This document shows positions 1 to 7,496 of a DNA stretch of 64,000 nucleotides, piece after piece (the first letter of the stretch is position 1; each line of letters begins with the position of its first letter). Where the stretch lies: contig JACKAZ010000003.1 in assembly GCA_020634795.1 (NCBI GenBank), positions 248,001 to 312,000 of the forward strand. The letters are read 5' to 3'. This DNA is from Ardenticatenales bacterium (GTDB taxonomy: Bacteria; Chloroflexota; Anaerolineae; Ardenticatenales; Ardenticatenaceae). The notes under the pieces are model-generated. The model saw only the letters and a program-made list of their open reading frames with translations, did no database searches and had not been told where the DNA came from. A program made the position numbers and the translations under genes.

Positions 1-400
1 TGAAGGGCGAGAGCGCCCAACCGATGGCCGCACCGTCGGGCTTCGCGAATTGCATGATGGAAAGGGGCAACAGGGGCAGCGAAAGCCAAGTTAGCAAGCG
101 GCCCAAGTAGATGTAGGGGAGCCGCCGCTTGCCCAAGAAGGTCTTCGTGTCGCTGCGGTGGCCCGACCAGACCGTCAGCGGCGCGATGAGGTAACGTAGC
201 GCGGAGAGCAGCGCGACCAACGCCGCACTCAACCCCATGTCGGCGATGAGGATTCGATTCCAAATCCCGCTGATCAGAATGTCGCTAAGTGCGGAGCCGA
301 GATGGAAAGTGCCAATTTTAAGGAGACGGGGGCTTTCGACCTTTGTCGCAGCGGCAGGAGGGCTCTGGGTAATTTCCATGATAGATTTAGGTAGGTTCAT
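1..400 (-). CDS. PucC/LhaA-like major facilitator protein, N-terminal part (runs off left edge)
   Basis: Only the first ~133 residues are in the window; the gene continues beyond base 1. The translated N-terminus has a run of PucC-family hallmarks: a leading amphipathic segment with LLKIGTFHLG, then SGIWNRILIADMG, a hydrophobic helix ending LRYLIAPL, and the loop SGHRSDTKTFLGKRRLPYIY followed by another hydrophobic stretch. The GHRSDT...G.RR.PYI loop is the conserved cytoplasmic signature of this MFS branch, whose known members (PucC, LhaA, Bch2) assist bacteriochlorophyll or light-harvesting complex assembly in phototrophs. I chose ATG at 400; a second in-frame ATG lies at 379, and neither has a clear ribosome site. 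A general MFS role cannot be excluded. Confidence 0.75.
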   Translation of the reverse strand, partial: MNLPKSIMEITQSPPAAATKVESPRLLKIGTFHLGSALSDILISGIWNRILIADMGLSAALVALLSALRYLIAPLTVWSGHRSDTKTFLGKRRLPYIYLGRLLTWLSLPLLPLSIMQFAKPDGAAIGWALSPF

Positions 401-666
401 CTTCGTGAGAGAGGATGATTGTGTAAGTTTTTGGGCGAAATGGCAAATTTCGGGGGTGAAGCGGTTTGGGGTTCAAGCGCGGCATCGTTTGGGTGCAAGG
501 CCGTCTTAACCCCAAGATGCAACCGTATCAGAAACGCTCCTCGACAGCGGCCCATCCGCGAGTCGCCATCCATCCTCTCAGGCCGCCGCGATGGCCAGAC
601 CCCCCATCGCTGCGCTGCCTCCTAAGTGATTAAGCACTGTCCGCCTTCCGCGTTACTTGCCCTACG
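401..666. other. intergenic, nothing recognised
   Basis: About 270 bases between the divergent PucC-like gene and the next promoter. Short open frames exist but have no ribosome site, no family resemblance and no neighbour support. No tRNA, clear hairpin or repeat was seen. Confidence 0.5.
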
Positions 667-694
667 TTGCCTTCCCTGATCTATTGCCTATAAT
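667..694 (+). promoter_or_regulatory. sigma-70-type promoter for the small membrane protein gene
   Basis: TTGCCT at 667-672 and a perfect TATAAT at 689-694 are separated by 16 bases. The start codon of the downstream gene lies 24 bases past the -10 box, with GGAGA between them. Confidence 0.6.
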
Positions 695-718
695 CGCGCG
701 CAAAAGGAGAATTTACCC

Positions 719-967
719 ATGGATGCAACCCCGCGACGCCCTATTGGCCTACCCGTCAAGATTGGCTTGCTCTTCGCCGCGATTGCCATCATCTTGTCGG
801 TGGTGGGCGTGATCCGCAACCCCGATACCCCCGTCACGGCCCAGACGCTGCTGATTGCCGCAGTTGTCTCTGGTCTGACGTGGGGATTGATCTCGTGGGC
901 GATCTCGGCGGCGGTGATCGATGTGGAAGAGGAGATCGACGCCCGGGACGACGCGCTCCTTGACTGA
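719..967 (+). CDS. small two-helix membrane protein, unknown function
   Basis: An 82-residue protein with two predicted membrane helices: about residues 11-31 (IGLLFAAIAIILSVVGVI) and about 42-66. Between them is a short polar loop with NPDTPVTAQ. The C-terminus is strongly acidic (DVEEEIDARDD). A GGAGA ribosome site sits 9 bases before the ATG and a good promoter lies just upstream, so the gene is credible. Its end overlaps the frame of the next gene, which suggests co-transcription. I do not recognise the family; the arrangement resembles many small DUF proteins of Gram-positive-type envelopes, which is not evidence of function. Confidence 0.65.
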   Translation: MDATPRRPIGLPVKIGLLFAAIAIILSVVGVIRNPDTPVTAQTLLIAAVVSGLTWGLISWAISAAVIDVEEEIDARDDALLD

Positions 968-2228
968 CCACCACGCCACGCAGCGCTATCGCCGCGCGGG
1001 GGCCGCGGGCATCGTTGTGGGGGCGCTGCTGATGGCGCTGACCGTCGTGGCCCTTCCCTGGCTGAAGTCGTTGGCCCTGCTCAGCCCCGCAGCCACGGGG
1101 GGCAGCGTGCTGGCGGCGCGGCTCTTCTTGGTGGCGCTTGGCGCCTTCGTGGTTATCGAAATGCCGCTGCTACTCGTCGTGCTGATTCGGATGGCGTGGC
1201 GCAATTTCCCGCCGCGCCAACTCAACGCCATCCACTTCCTCTACACCCTCAGCCCCACCTTCTACGGCATCATCGGCGCGTTGCTGACGGGCGTGGCGTG
1301 GTGGGCACCCCTGATGTGGGCGCTGGGGTTGGTCCGAATCCTCAGCAGTCACTTTGCGATCGACCCGTCCCGCTTGGCCCAAAAGCGGCGCGAGTCAACG
1401 CAGCGCCCTGCGCCAAGAGCGGCGCCGGATCTCGCCACGATTCGCGCCTTTGTGCTGGATATGGATGGGGTCCTCTATCGGGGCAACCACGTGCGCGACG
1501 GTGCGGTCGACTTTGTGCGCTACCTGGCGCAGCGCGAGATCCCCTTCGTCTTCCTGACCAACAACGCCACCCGCAGCAGTGCCATGTATGGGGAGAAGCT
1601 GGCAGCGCTCGGCATCGAAGTCCCTCCGTCGCGCATCATTGGCGCGGCGCAGGCCAGTGCCGAGGCGTTGGCCCGTAGCGCCGTGAAGGGCGCGCGCGTC
1701 TTGCCGATCGGCACCGACGCGTTGCGCCAAGCGTTGGCCGCGCAGCACTTCACCCTGGTGGATGGGCCACCGGCTGACTATGTGGTGGTGGGGCTGGATC
1801 CCGAATTGAGCTACGAAAAGCTGAAACGGGCCGCGTTGGCGATCCGTGGCGGCGCGCAGTTCATCGGCACCAACCCCGACAAGACCTTTCCTGCCGAAGA
1901 GGGGTTGGTGCCGGGCAATGGATCGGCGCTGGCCTATCTGGAAGCCGCGACCGACCAGCCGCCGCGCATCATGGGCAAACCCTCGTTGCCGATGATGCAG
2001 GTCGCGCTATCCCACCTTGATGTGCCAGCCTCAGAGGTGGCGATGGTGGGGGATCGGATCGAAACGGATATTGTGGGGGGACAGGCGGCGGAGATGGTAA
2101 CGGTCTTGCTGCTGGGGGGCGTGAGTAGCCGCACCGCCGCCGAGCAGGCCTCGCCACCGCCCGACTTCATCTTCGACGATCTGGGCGATCTACTGCGTCA
2201 CTACCGCGCGGCGCGGCACGATCCCTAG
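921..2228 (+). CDS. membrane domain fused to HAD-IIA (NagD-like) phosphatase
   Basis: Counted from the ATG at 921 the protein has 435 residues. Residues ~29-143 form about four hydrophobic helices. A Pro/Arg-rich linker follows, and from ~175 there is a complete HAD-IIA phosphatase: DMDGVLYRG with nucleophile Asp180 and acid/base Asp182, FLTNNATRS (motif II), GKPSLPMM with the conserved Lys, and MVGDRIETDI (motif IV). NagD-like enzymes dephosphorylate sugar phosphates or nucleotides in the cytoplasm. The membrane half is not a normal part of that family. The start is unsure: ATG 921 lies inside the preceding gene, and TTG at 960, overlapping its stop, is an alternative. The frame is open throughout, so a fusion is more likely than two genes. 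Confidence 0.75.
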   Translation: MWKRRSTPGTTRSLTDHHATQRYRRAGAAGIVVGALLMALTVVALPWLKSLALLSPAATGGSVLAARLFLVALGAFVVIEMPLLLVVLIRMAWRNFPPRQLNAIHFLYTLSPTFYGIIGALLTGVAWWAPLMWALGLVRILSSHFAIDPSRLAQKRRESTQRPAPRAAPDLATIRAFVLDMDGVLYRGNHVRDGAVDFVRYLAQREIPFVFLTNNATRSSAMYGEKLAALGIEVPPSRIIGAAQASAEALARSAVKGARVLPIGTDALRQALAAQHFTLVDGPPADYVVVGLDPELSYEKLKRAALAIRGGAQFIGTNPDKTFPAEEGLVPGNGSALAYLEAATDQPPRIMGKPSLPMMQVALSHLDVPASEVAMVGDRIETDIVGGQAAEMVTVLLLGGVSSRTAAEQASPPPDFIFDDLGDLLRHYRAARHDP

Positions 2229-2270
2229 GCCCAGCGCTGAGGCTGAACGGCGCGAATCACGGGAAAACAG

Positions 2271-2300
2271 CGGCGGGCGTGGGATGGCCCGCCGTTTTTT
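2271..2300 (+). terminator. rho-independent terminator
   Basis: A perfect 8-bp stem (CGGCGGGC at 2271-2278 with GCCCGCCG at 2287-2294) and an 8-base loop are followed directly by six T. It lies 42 bases after the HAD gene stop. Confidence 0.85.
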
Positions 2301-2315
2301 CATGGAAGGGCAAGG

Positions 2316-2723
2316 TCAGCGACCCACGAGTGCCAGCGCCCCCACCGTGGCGGCCGCCGCCACCCCATGCATTGCGGCCAGCACCAAGCGCGGCGCGGTG
2401 CCCGTCCCAAGGACAATCACCGGCAGCATCGACAGGACGAGGATGAGGGAGGCCAGAAGGATGAAATAGCCCCAGCCGTGCTCGGTCAGGCGGTTCAACC
2501 CCATCAGTAGCAGCGCCGCCACCACTGCCGGGACTAACGAGGCGAATAGTACGGCAAGCCACGAAAGCGGCGCCAGCGTGGTCGAGCCGGGGCCAGCGGG
2601 CAGCTCGATCACCACGCCCAAGAGACGTGTCAAGAAGAACAACAATAGGTTCACCGCAGCCCCGACCACGCCGCCCAGCAGGCCGGATCGGAGATAACGG
2701 GTGAGGGGAGGAGAGTCGCTCAT
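2316..2723 (-). CDS. four-helix membrane protein, DUF6069-like
   Basis: A 135-residue protein with four hydrophobic segments (about residues 13-37, 53-76, 86-106 and 110-132). The pattern, GGVVGAAVNLLLFF near the N-terminus, a central WLAVLFASLVPAVVAALLL helix and short polar loops, resembles the DUF6069 family of small bacterial membrane proteins. No function is known for that family. GGAG lies six bases before the ATG on the minus strand. The gene is read toward the terminator of the HAD gene and is preceded by the PIG-L gene on the same strand with a 25-base gap, so the two probably form an operon. Family assignment is from pattern only. Confidence 0.65.
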   Translation of the reverse strand: MSDSPPLTRYLRSGLLGGVVGAAVNLLLFFLTRLLGVVIELPAGPGSTTLAPLSWLAVLFASLVPAVVAALLLMGLNRLTEHGWGYFILLASLILVLSMLPVIVLGTGTAPRLVLAAMHGVAAAATVGALALVGR

Positions 2724-2748
2724 GGGGGCTCCTTTTTCTCGTCTCTGC

Positions 2749-3492
2749 TTATCGCCAAAGGGTCAGCCGACGGAACTGTTCAGCGGCATCCATTCCCCAA
2801 CGCTCACCCGTCTCCTTCGCCCGCTCGGTCATCATTGTCCGTAGCTGCTCAGGCTCGGCGATCTGGCTGACATGGGCCACGATGGAATCAATTTTCGCCT
2901 CGAGCGTTTCGCTAATGTCGACCGCGAAATTCGGCTGATTTGATCCCGTCAGGAACAGTTCCAGCACCTTGTGCGGGGCCAATCCCTCGGCTTCATGCTG
3001 GGGAAAACTGAGTCGGTCGCGTGCCAACGGGTAGACGGCGTCGAGCGTCGTGTCGCCCACCGCGCGGTGATCGGGGTGGTTGATCATGCCGATCTCATCC
3101 CAGATGCGGGTCGTGGGATCGTGGGTGATCAGCAGATCGGGGCGGTGGCGCCGAATCTGTCGCACCAGCGCTTCCCGCAACGTTTCGTTGTTGTAAATTC
3201 GACCATCGGGAAAGCCGAGGAAATGCACCTCGGCGATGCCCAAGATTTCCGCCGCGTTGTGTTGCTCCGCTTGCCGCCGGTTGAAGAGCGCGTCGCCGGT
3301 GGCATCGGGATCGTCCGTTCCCTGCGAACCGTCGGTCACTACCACCACCACCACGTGGCTGCCGTTGGCGGCAAGGCGTGCAATCGTGCCCCCCGCACCA
3401 AATTCGGCATCGTCGGGATGGGCCAACATGACTAAGACTCGTTCGGGGGTGGGCAGGGTCAATCTTTCGTTGGGGGGAGCGCTATCTGCCAT
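2749..3492 (-). CDS. PIG-L / LmbE-family N-acetylglucosaminyl deacetylase-like protein
   Basis: A 247-residue protein with the zinc-binding signature LAHPDDAEFGAGG at about residues 22-34 and the second His in INHPDHRAVG at about 137-146. These match the metal-dependent deacetylases of the PIG-L/LmbE family, which remove N-acetyl groups from GlcNAc conjugates (MshB, BshB, GlcNAc-PI). The length is normal for the family. The middle holds FLGFPDGRIYNN, also typical. The actual substrate cannot be read from sequence; a thiol cofactor (bacillithiol-like) or cell-envelope glycan are the usual possibilities. It sits upstream of the DUF6069-like gene on the same strand. Confidence 0.85.
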   Translation of the reverse strand: MADSAPPNERLTLPTPERVLVMLAHPDDAEFGAGGTIARLAANGSHVVVVVVTDGSQGTDDPDATGDALFNRRQAEQHNAAEILGIAEVHFLGFPDGRIYNNETLREALVRQIRRHRPDLLITHDPTTRIWDEIGMINHPDHRAVGDTTLDAVYPLARDRLSFPQHEAEGLAPHKVLELFLTGSNQPNFAVDISETLEAKIDSIVAHVSQIAEPEQLRTMMTERAKETGERWGMDAAEQFRRLTLWR

Positions 3493-3722
3493 CTATCGTG
3501 CCTGTACGGGTGGGGGGGGAGGGTTCTGCATTCGCGTCCGTTCGGATTGCCCTCAACTATACACAAGAGTGGCAGCAGCGACAAGGAGGGGAGGCACGGC
3601 GTCAGGCGCGCTAACGGGGCGAAACGGTGGAGGACATCACGCACCACGTGACAGGCAGAAGTGCGAACCAAAACTTCTTACATAGCCGCCGTCTACAAGG
3701 GGGAGGGGTGACGCAGGCCCAC

Positions 3723-3947
3723 TCACGCTTGAATCGTGGCGACCAAGGCGGCAATCATGAGGGCTAGAACGACGACGAGGACGACGACCCCGTTACGAAG
3801 GCGCCAGCGTGCATAGTCCCGTTCCGCGCCCCAAATGCCACGGCGCGAGAGCGCACGCCAACTGGGAAGCCTTTGGAGCAGCCAAATCGTCATTAGGCCG
3901 CCAACCACCCAGATCACTATTCGATAATCGACAAGCAACTCAATCAT
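3723..3947 (-). CDS. small membrane protein, unknown function
   Basis: A 74-residue protein with two hydrophobic helices (residues ~8-26 and ~50-71) joined by a positively charged loop rich in Arg and Trp (SWRALSRRGIWGAERDYARWRLR). AAGGA lies nine bases before the ATG. It stands alone between the PIG-L gene (same strand, 230 bases away) and a long gap. No family is recognised, and support comes only from the ribosome site and plausible membrane topology. Confidence 0.5.
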   Translation of the reverse strand: MIELLVDYRIVIWVVGGLMTIWLLQRLPSWRALSRRGIWGAERDYARWRLRNGVVVLVVVLALMIAALVATIQA

Positions 3948-4469
3948 GGGCAGAATCCTTCAGGCGGGTGCGAGTATTCGGTAGGAGCGATGGGGTAGGG
4001 GCCAGCCTCTTGCCTTGTGTCCCGTGGCGGGCCGCAAGGCCAGATCATAGCAGGAATGCGATGTCAAACGCTGACTTTTCGCCCACGTTTGCCCCACGAT
4101 ATTGCCACGCTTTTCCGACGCCCCCCGCAGCGGCCCCCATCGCGCCGCTGCGCAGGGGGCGAAGCGTTGGCTTGGGCGACGTGATGACTCGCTGTGCGGG
4201 TCGAACGACGCGAAGCGAGATGCAACTGCCATACGCCCAAGAGTAGAGGGACAAGGTTGCCTACAGGCGTTATCTTGCGCCTGCTGCAATACCGGAGAAA
4301 TTTTCGCGCTGCCGACAAAAGTCAGAACGACGAATAACTCAAGGTTACCTTTCCCACTCCTCTTCCTTCGGTTCGCCTATGGGAGCGCTCATGGCTATCA
4401 TTGTCAAGAAGGTGCGACACGAAGCCCCGTTGCGCCACGTTCCACGCCAATCACGCTCATCCCGTGGCG
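3948..4469. other. intergenic with one strong hairpin
   Basis: No gene is supported in these 520 bases. A stable inverted repeat lies at 4121-4159: CCCCCCGCAGCGGC pairs with GCCGCTGC-GCA-GGGGG around a 9-base loop, with a 3-base bulge. It has no T run, so it is not an obvious terminator. Overlapping open frames on both strands look like chance. Confidence 0.5.
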
Positions 4470-5168
4470 ATGCCTATGTCCGACCAGCCTCGTTCAACCG
4501 ATCCTGACCACAAGCCGCCGACTGACCTGACCGACGAGGTGGTCGAATCCCCACTGCTCGTCCTCGAAACGGGGGGCGAGAACGTGCGCACGTGGCGGCT
4601 CGTTCAACCTGTCACCATCATCGGCCGGGCCAAAGAGAGCGACATTTCACTTGAGGATCGCCGCGTTTCGCGTCGCCATGCCCGCATTGAGCGACGCAAT
4701 GGGGACTACCTCGTCTCCGACTTGGGCAGCACCAACGGCTCCTTCGTCAACGGGCAGATGCTGACGGGCGAGCTACGATTGCAGAACGGGGATGTGTTGC
4801 AGATCGCGCCCCGCTTCCAATTGCGCTTCATCGACCACACCGCCACGATTCCAATCAGCACTCCCTTCGGACGACTGCGACTCCACATCGACTACGATAG
4901 CCACAGTGTCCGTATCGGCGAACGGGCCGTTGAGCTGAGTGCTTCACAGTTTGAGCTGCTTTACCTGTTGGCCTCGGTCAACGGGCGGGTGCTCTCGCGG
5001 GAAGAGATCATTGGCGCGGTCTGGCCCGCCGAGGAAGCGGCGGGGGTGACCAACCAAGCGCTGGATGCGCTGGTGCGTCGGCTCCGCGAGCGGTTGGCCG
5101 AGGTCGATTCCGACCACAACTACGTGCAGACGGTCCGTGGCCACGGCTTCAAATTCCAGAACCGATAA
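4470..5168 (+). CDS. FHA domain - winged-helix (OmpR/PhoB-type) transcriptional regulator
   Basis: About 232 residues from the ATG at 4470 (a second in-frame ATG is at 4476; the frame extends further upstream without family sequence). An FHA domain comes first: IIGRAKESDISLEDRRVSRRHARI and DLGSTNGSFVNG are the phosphothreonine-binding loops with Gly-Arg, Ser-x-x-His and Thr-Asn-Gly. A C-terminal OmpR-type winged helix follows: LSASQFELLYLLASVNGRVL, REEIIGAVWP, LDALVRRLRERL and the wing YVQTVRGHGFKF. There is no receiver domain, so input is probably a phosphothreonine partner made by a Ser/Thr kinase. The stop lies 2 bases before the next start, implying co-translation with the deacetylase-like gene. 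Confidence 0.85.
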   Translation: MPMSDQPRSTDPDHKPPTDLTDEVVESPLLVLETGGENVRTWRLVQPVTIIGRAKESDISLEDRRVSRRHARIERRNGDYLVSDLGSTNGSFVNGQMLTGELRLQNGDVLQIAPRFQLRFIDHTATIPISTPFGRLRLHIDYDSHSVRIGERAVELSASQFELLYLLASVNGRVLSREEIIGAVWPAEEAAGVTNQALDALVRRLRERLAEVDSDHNYVQTVRGHGFKFQNR

Positions 5169-5170
5169 GG

Positions 5171-6235
5171 GTGAGTGGCACGGTGCAACTCGTCGGCTTT
5201 TATGACGACATATTCCTCGCCCACCATCAGTGGCAGCACCCCGAACGGCCCGAGCGCGTACGCGGTGTCCGCCGCATTCTGCGCGAAAGCGGTCTTTTTG
5301 ATCGGATGACGTGGCCGGACTTTTCCCCTGCCACGGAAGCCCAGATCCACGCGGTCCACAGTGCCGCGCTCTGGCGTAGCGTACGGCGGCTGGCGTCGAT
5401 GGGGGGCGGTGAGATCGACGCGGATACCTACGTCAATGCCTTTTCGGCGGAAGCGGCCGTCGCGGCGGCCGGTGCGGCGATCGCGGCGGTGGACGTGGCG
5501 CTGACCACGGCCGATGCGTTGCCCGTGGCGTTGGTCCGCCCGCCGGGCCACCATGCCACCCCCAACCGTGCGATGGGCTTCTGCTTGCTCAACAACGCGG
5601 CCATCGCGGCCCGTCACGCGCAGAAGGCCCACAACATTGGCCGTGTCGCCATCCTCGATTGGGATGTACATCATGGGAATGGCACACAAGATATCTTTTA
5701 CGACGATCCGTCGGTCCTAGCGATCTCACTCCATCAATTCCCATTTTACCCTGGCACGGGTGCCTTTCAGCAAGTCGGCTCCCGCGAAGCCTTCGGCAGC
5801 ACGTTGAATGTGCCGTTGCCCGCGGGCTGTGGCGACAGCGACTATCTGCAAGCGTGGCAGCAGCTCGTCACGCCCGCCTTAGAGCACTTTCGCCCCGAAC
5901 TGATCCTGCTGGCTGCGGGCTTTGACGCCCACTGGCGCGACCCGCTGGCGGGGATGCAACTGACGATCGCGGGCTACCACCGCATGGCAGCGCTGCTACG
6001 CGAGACGGCTCAGCAGATCGCCGCACCGGTGGCGGTGATTCTGGAGGGGGGCTACGATGTGGAGGCGCTGGGCCACGGGTTGCGTGCCACCTTGCTCGGC
6101 TTGGCGGGCGACGCGATGCATATCGACGCGCTGGGCGAGCCAAGCCATCCTCATCCGCAGCCGCATATCGAACCGCTGCTGATCGAAATGCGCCGCAAGC
6201 ATCCATTGCTGAACGGCCAATCGGGTGAGTATTGA
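5171..6235 (+). CDS. histone deacetylase / acetoin utilization-family zinc amidohydrolase
   Basis: 354 residues from GTG 5171. The arginase-deacetylase fold signatures are all present: RPPGHHATPNRAMGFC with tandem His127-His128, ILDWDVHHGNGTQDIFY giving zinc ligands Asp165 and His167, GFDAHWRDPL with the third ligand Asp252, and EGGYD with catalytic Tyr295. The protein should be an active zinc-dependent deacetylase. Bacterial members act on acetyl-lysine, acetylpolyamines or, by analogy with AcuC, acetyl-CoA synthetase; which one applies cannot be told. The gene follows the FHA regulator with a 2-base gap, so the two are probably one unit. A second GTG at 5183 is a possible alternative start. 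Confidence 0.9.
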   Translation: MSGTVQLVGFYDDIFLAHHQWQHPERPERVRGVRRILRESGLFDRMTWPDFSPATEAQIHAVHSAALWRSVRRLASMGGGEIDADTYVNAFSAEAAVAAAGAAIAAVDVALTTADALPVALVRPPGHHATPNRAMGFCLLNNAAIAARHAQKAHNIGRVAILDWDVHHGNGTQDIFYDDPSVLAISLHQFPFYPGTGAFQQVGSREAFGSTLNVPLPAGCGDSDYLQAWQQLVTPALEHFRPELILLAAGFDAHWRDPLAGMQLTIAGYHRMAALLRETAQQIAAPVAVILEGGYDVEALGHGLRATLLGLAGDAMHIDALGEPSHPHPQPHIEPLLIEMRRKHPLLNGQSGEY

Positions 6236-6430
6236 CTTCTTAGTACACGTCGGCTCTACGTTGGCAGGACGTTGGGGTATCGTGGTGTCTGCGTTGTTCT
6301 GACATTGTTCTATGACGTTGTCACGTCATCGTTTTGCCTTGATCTTCAACGACCCACGCCCCATGCCCCATTCTTACCCGGCATGGGCCAGCCGAGCACA
6401 TGAGCCTCCTTTCAAGCAACGCCACCTATC

Positions 6431-7096
6431 ATGAGCGACTACAGTCAGCCATCCCAACCGGAAGATAGCCTCGCCGCCATTGCGGCCGAGGTGCGCCACT
6501 GCCAGCGCTGCCCGCTTGCGCAGGGGCGGCGCAATGCGGTGCCCGGGGTGGGGCCTGCCCAAAGCGCCATCATGTTCATTGGCGAGGGGCCGGGCGGCAT
6601 GGAGGACCAGAGCGGGCTGCCCTTCGTGGGGCCTGCGGGCCAATATCTGGACGAGCTGTTGGCCTCGATTGGGCTGATTCGGGAGGATGTCTTCATCACC
6701 AACGTGGTCAAATGTCGCCCGCCGAACAACCGCGACCCAGAGCCGGATGAAATCGACAGTTGCAAGCCCTATCTGGTGCGCCAACTGCGTCTGGTCGATC
6801 CGGAGATCATCGTCACCCTGGGCCGCTTTGCGATGGAGCGCTGGCTGCCCGACCAACGCATCACCAAAGTCCACGGTCAAGCCTTCCGCTTCGGGCGACG
6901 GCTGATCGTGCCGATGCTGCACCCCGCCGCCGCGCTGCGCCGCGCCGAATGGCGACCCTGGATGATCGAAGATTTCCAGAAGCTGCCCCACTACATCGAC
7001 GAAGCGCGCCGTCTGCGGGCGGGCGACGACCCCAACGCCCCTATCAGCGCCATCACGCCGCCCCCCGACGCACCGCAACAAAGCCGTCTACTCTGA
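6431..7096 (+). CDS. family-4 uracil-DNA glycosylase, iron-sulfur type
   Basis: A 221-residue enzyme that removes uracil from DNA at the start of base-excision repair. The motif GEGPGGMEDQSGLPFVGPAG (51-70) is the water-activating and uracil-binding region, NVVKCRPPNNRDPEPDEI follows, and MLHPAAALR (162-170) is the minor-groove loop. Cys24, Cys27, Cys95 and Cys111 match the four ligands of the [4Fe-4S] cluster of the thermostable family-4 enzymes. A Pro-rich tail of ~25 residues extends beyond the fold. The ATG at 6431 has no strong ribosome site. The gene is single, between the deacetylase and prfB. Confidence 0.92.
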   Translation: MSDYSQPSQPEDSLAAIAAEVRHCQRCPLAQGRRNAVPGVGPAQSAIMFIGEGPGGMEDQSGLPFVGPAGQYLDELLASIGLIREDVFITNVVKCRPPNNRDPEPDEIDSCKPYLVRQLRLVDPEIIVTLGRFAMERWLPDQRITKVHGQAFRFGRRLIVPMLHPAAALRRAEWRPWMIEDFQKLPHYIDEARRLRAGDDPNAPISAITPPPDAPQQSRLL

Positions 7097-7441
7097 TCGA
7101 CAGCGCCGAGCGGCGCCAAAGGTCGTTGCGACTGACATCGCATCCCGTGGCATCCCCCCGCCGCAGGGCGCTGGGGAGGGCATCGGTCGCGTCGATGAAA
7201 GACAAGGCAGAGACCGCGTCGCAGTAGCGCTTTCGCTCCAGGAGCCTGCTGATCAAACGGTCGCCAATCGCACGCTTTCCCCTAACGGCCTGGGTGAACG
7301 GAGCTGCCCGCTTCGCGTCCGCCTCCGGTCGGAACTACGAACAGGGCAATGCTTCTACTTCCGCTCCCCCGCTCCCCCCGCTCCCCTGGCTCCCCTAGCT
7401 CCCCCTAGCTCCTCCCCTCACATCCCCATCCCACCATTCCA
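7097..7441. other. intergenic with a polypyrimidine tract
   Basis: About 345 bases without a credible gene. From ~7352 to ~7432 the + strand is almost pure C/T, built of imperfect repeats of GCTCCCC with CCCCTGGCT and CCCCTAGCT variants. Such tracts can adopt unusual DNA structure; nothing else is seen. Confidence 0.6.
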
Positions 7442-7450
7442 TGCTACAAT
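7442..7450 (+). promoter_or_regulatory. extended -10 promoter element for prfB
   Basis: TGCTACAAT fits TGnTAnnnT. The prfB start codon lies 47 bases downstream. No good -35 box is seen. A further TATAAT at 7471-7476 is an alternative -10 box. Confidence 0.45.
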
Positions 7451-7496
7451 GCCGCCTTAACGTAACCTTCTATAATTTCAGGAATCCGCTACCACC

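Noticed and set aside
3948..4469. overlapping frames of 60-145 codons in the gap before the FHA gene
   Set aside because: No ribosome sites, no conserved motif, frames on both strands compete; treated as non-coding.
7352..7432. C/T-rich repeats considered as a CRISPR or direct-repeat array
   Set aside because: Units are short, variable and without spacers of constant length. No CRISPR array or cas gene is in the window.
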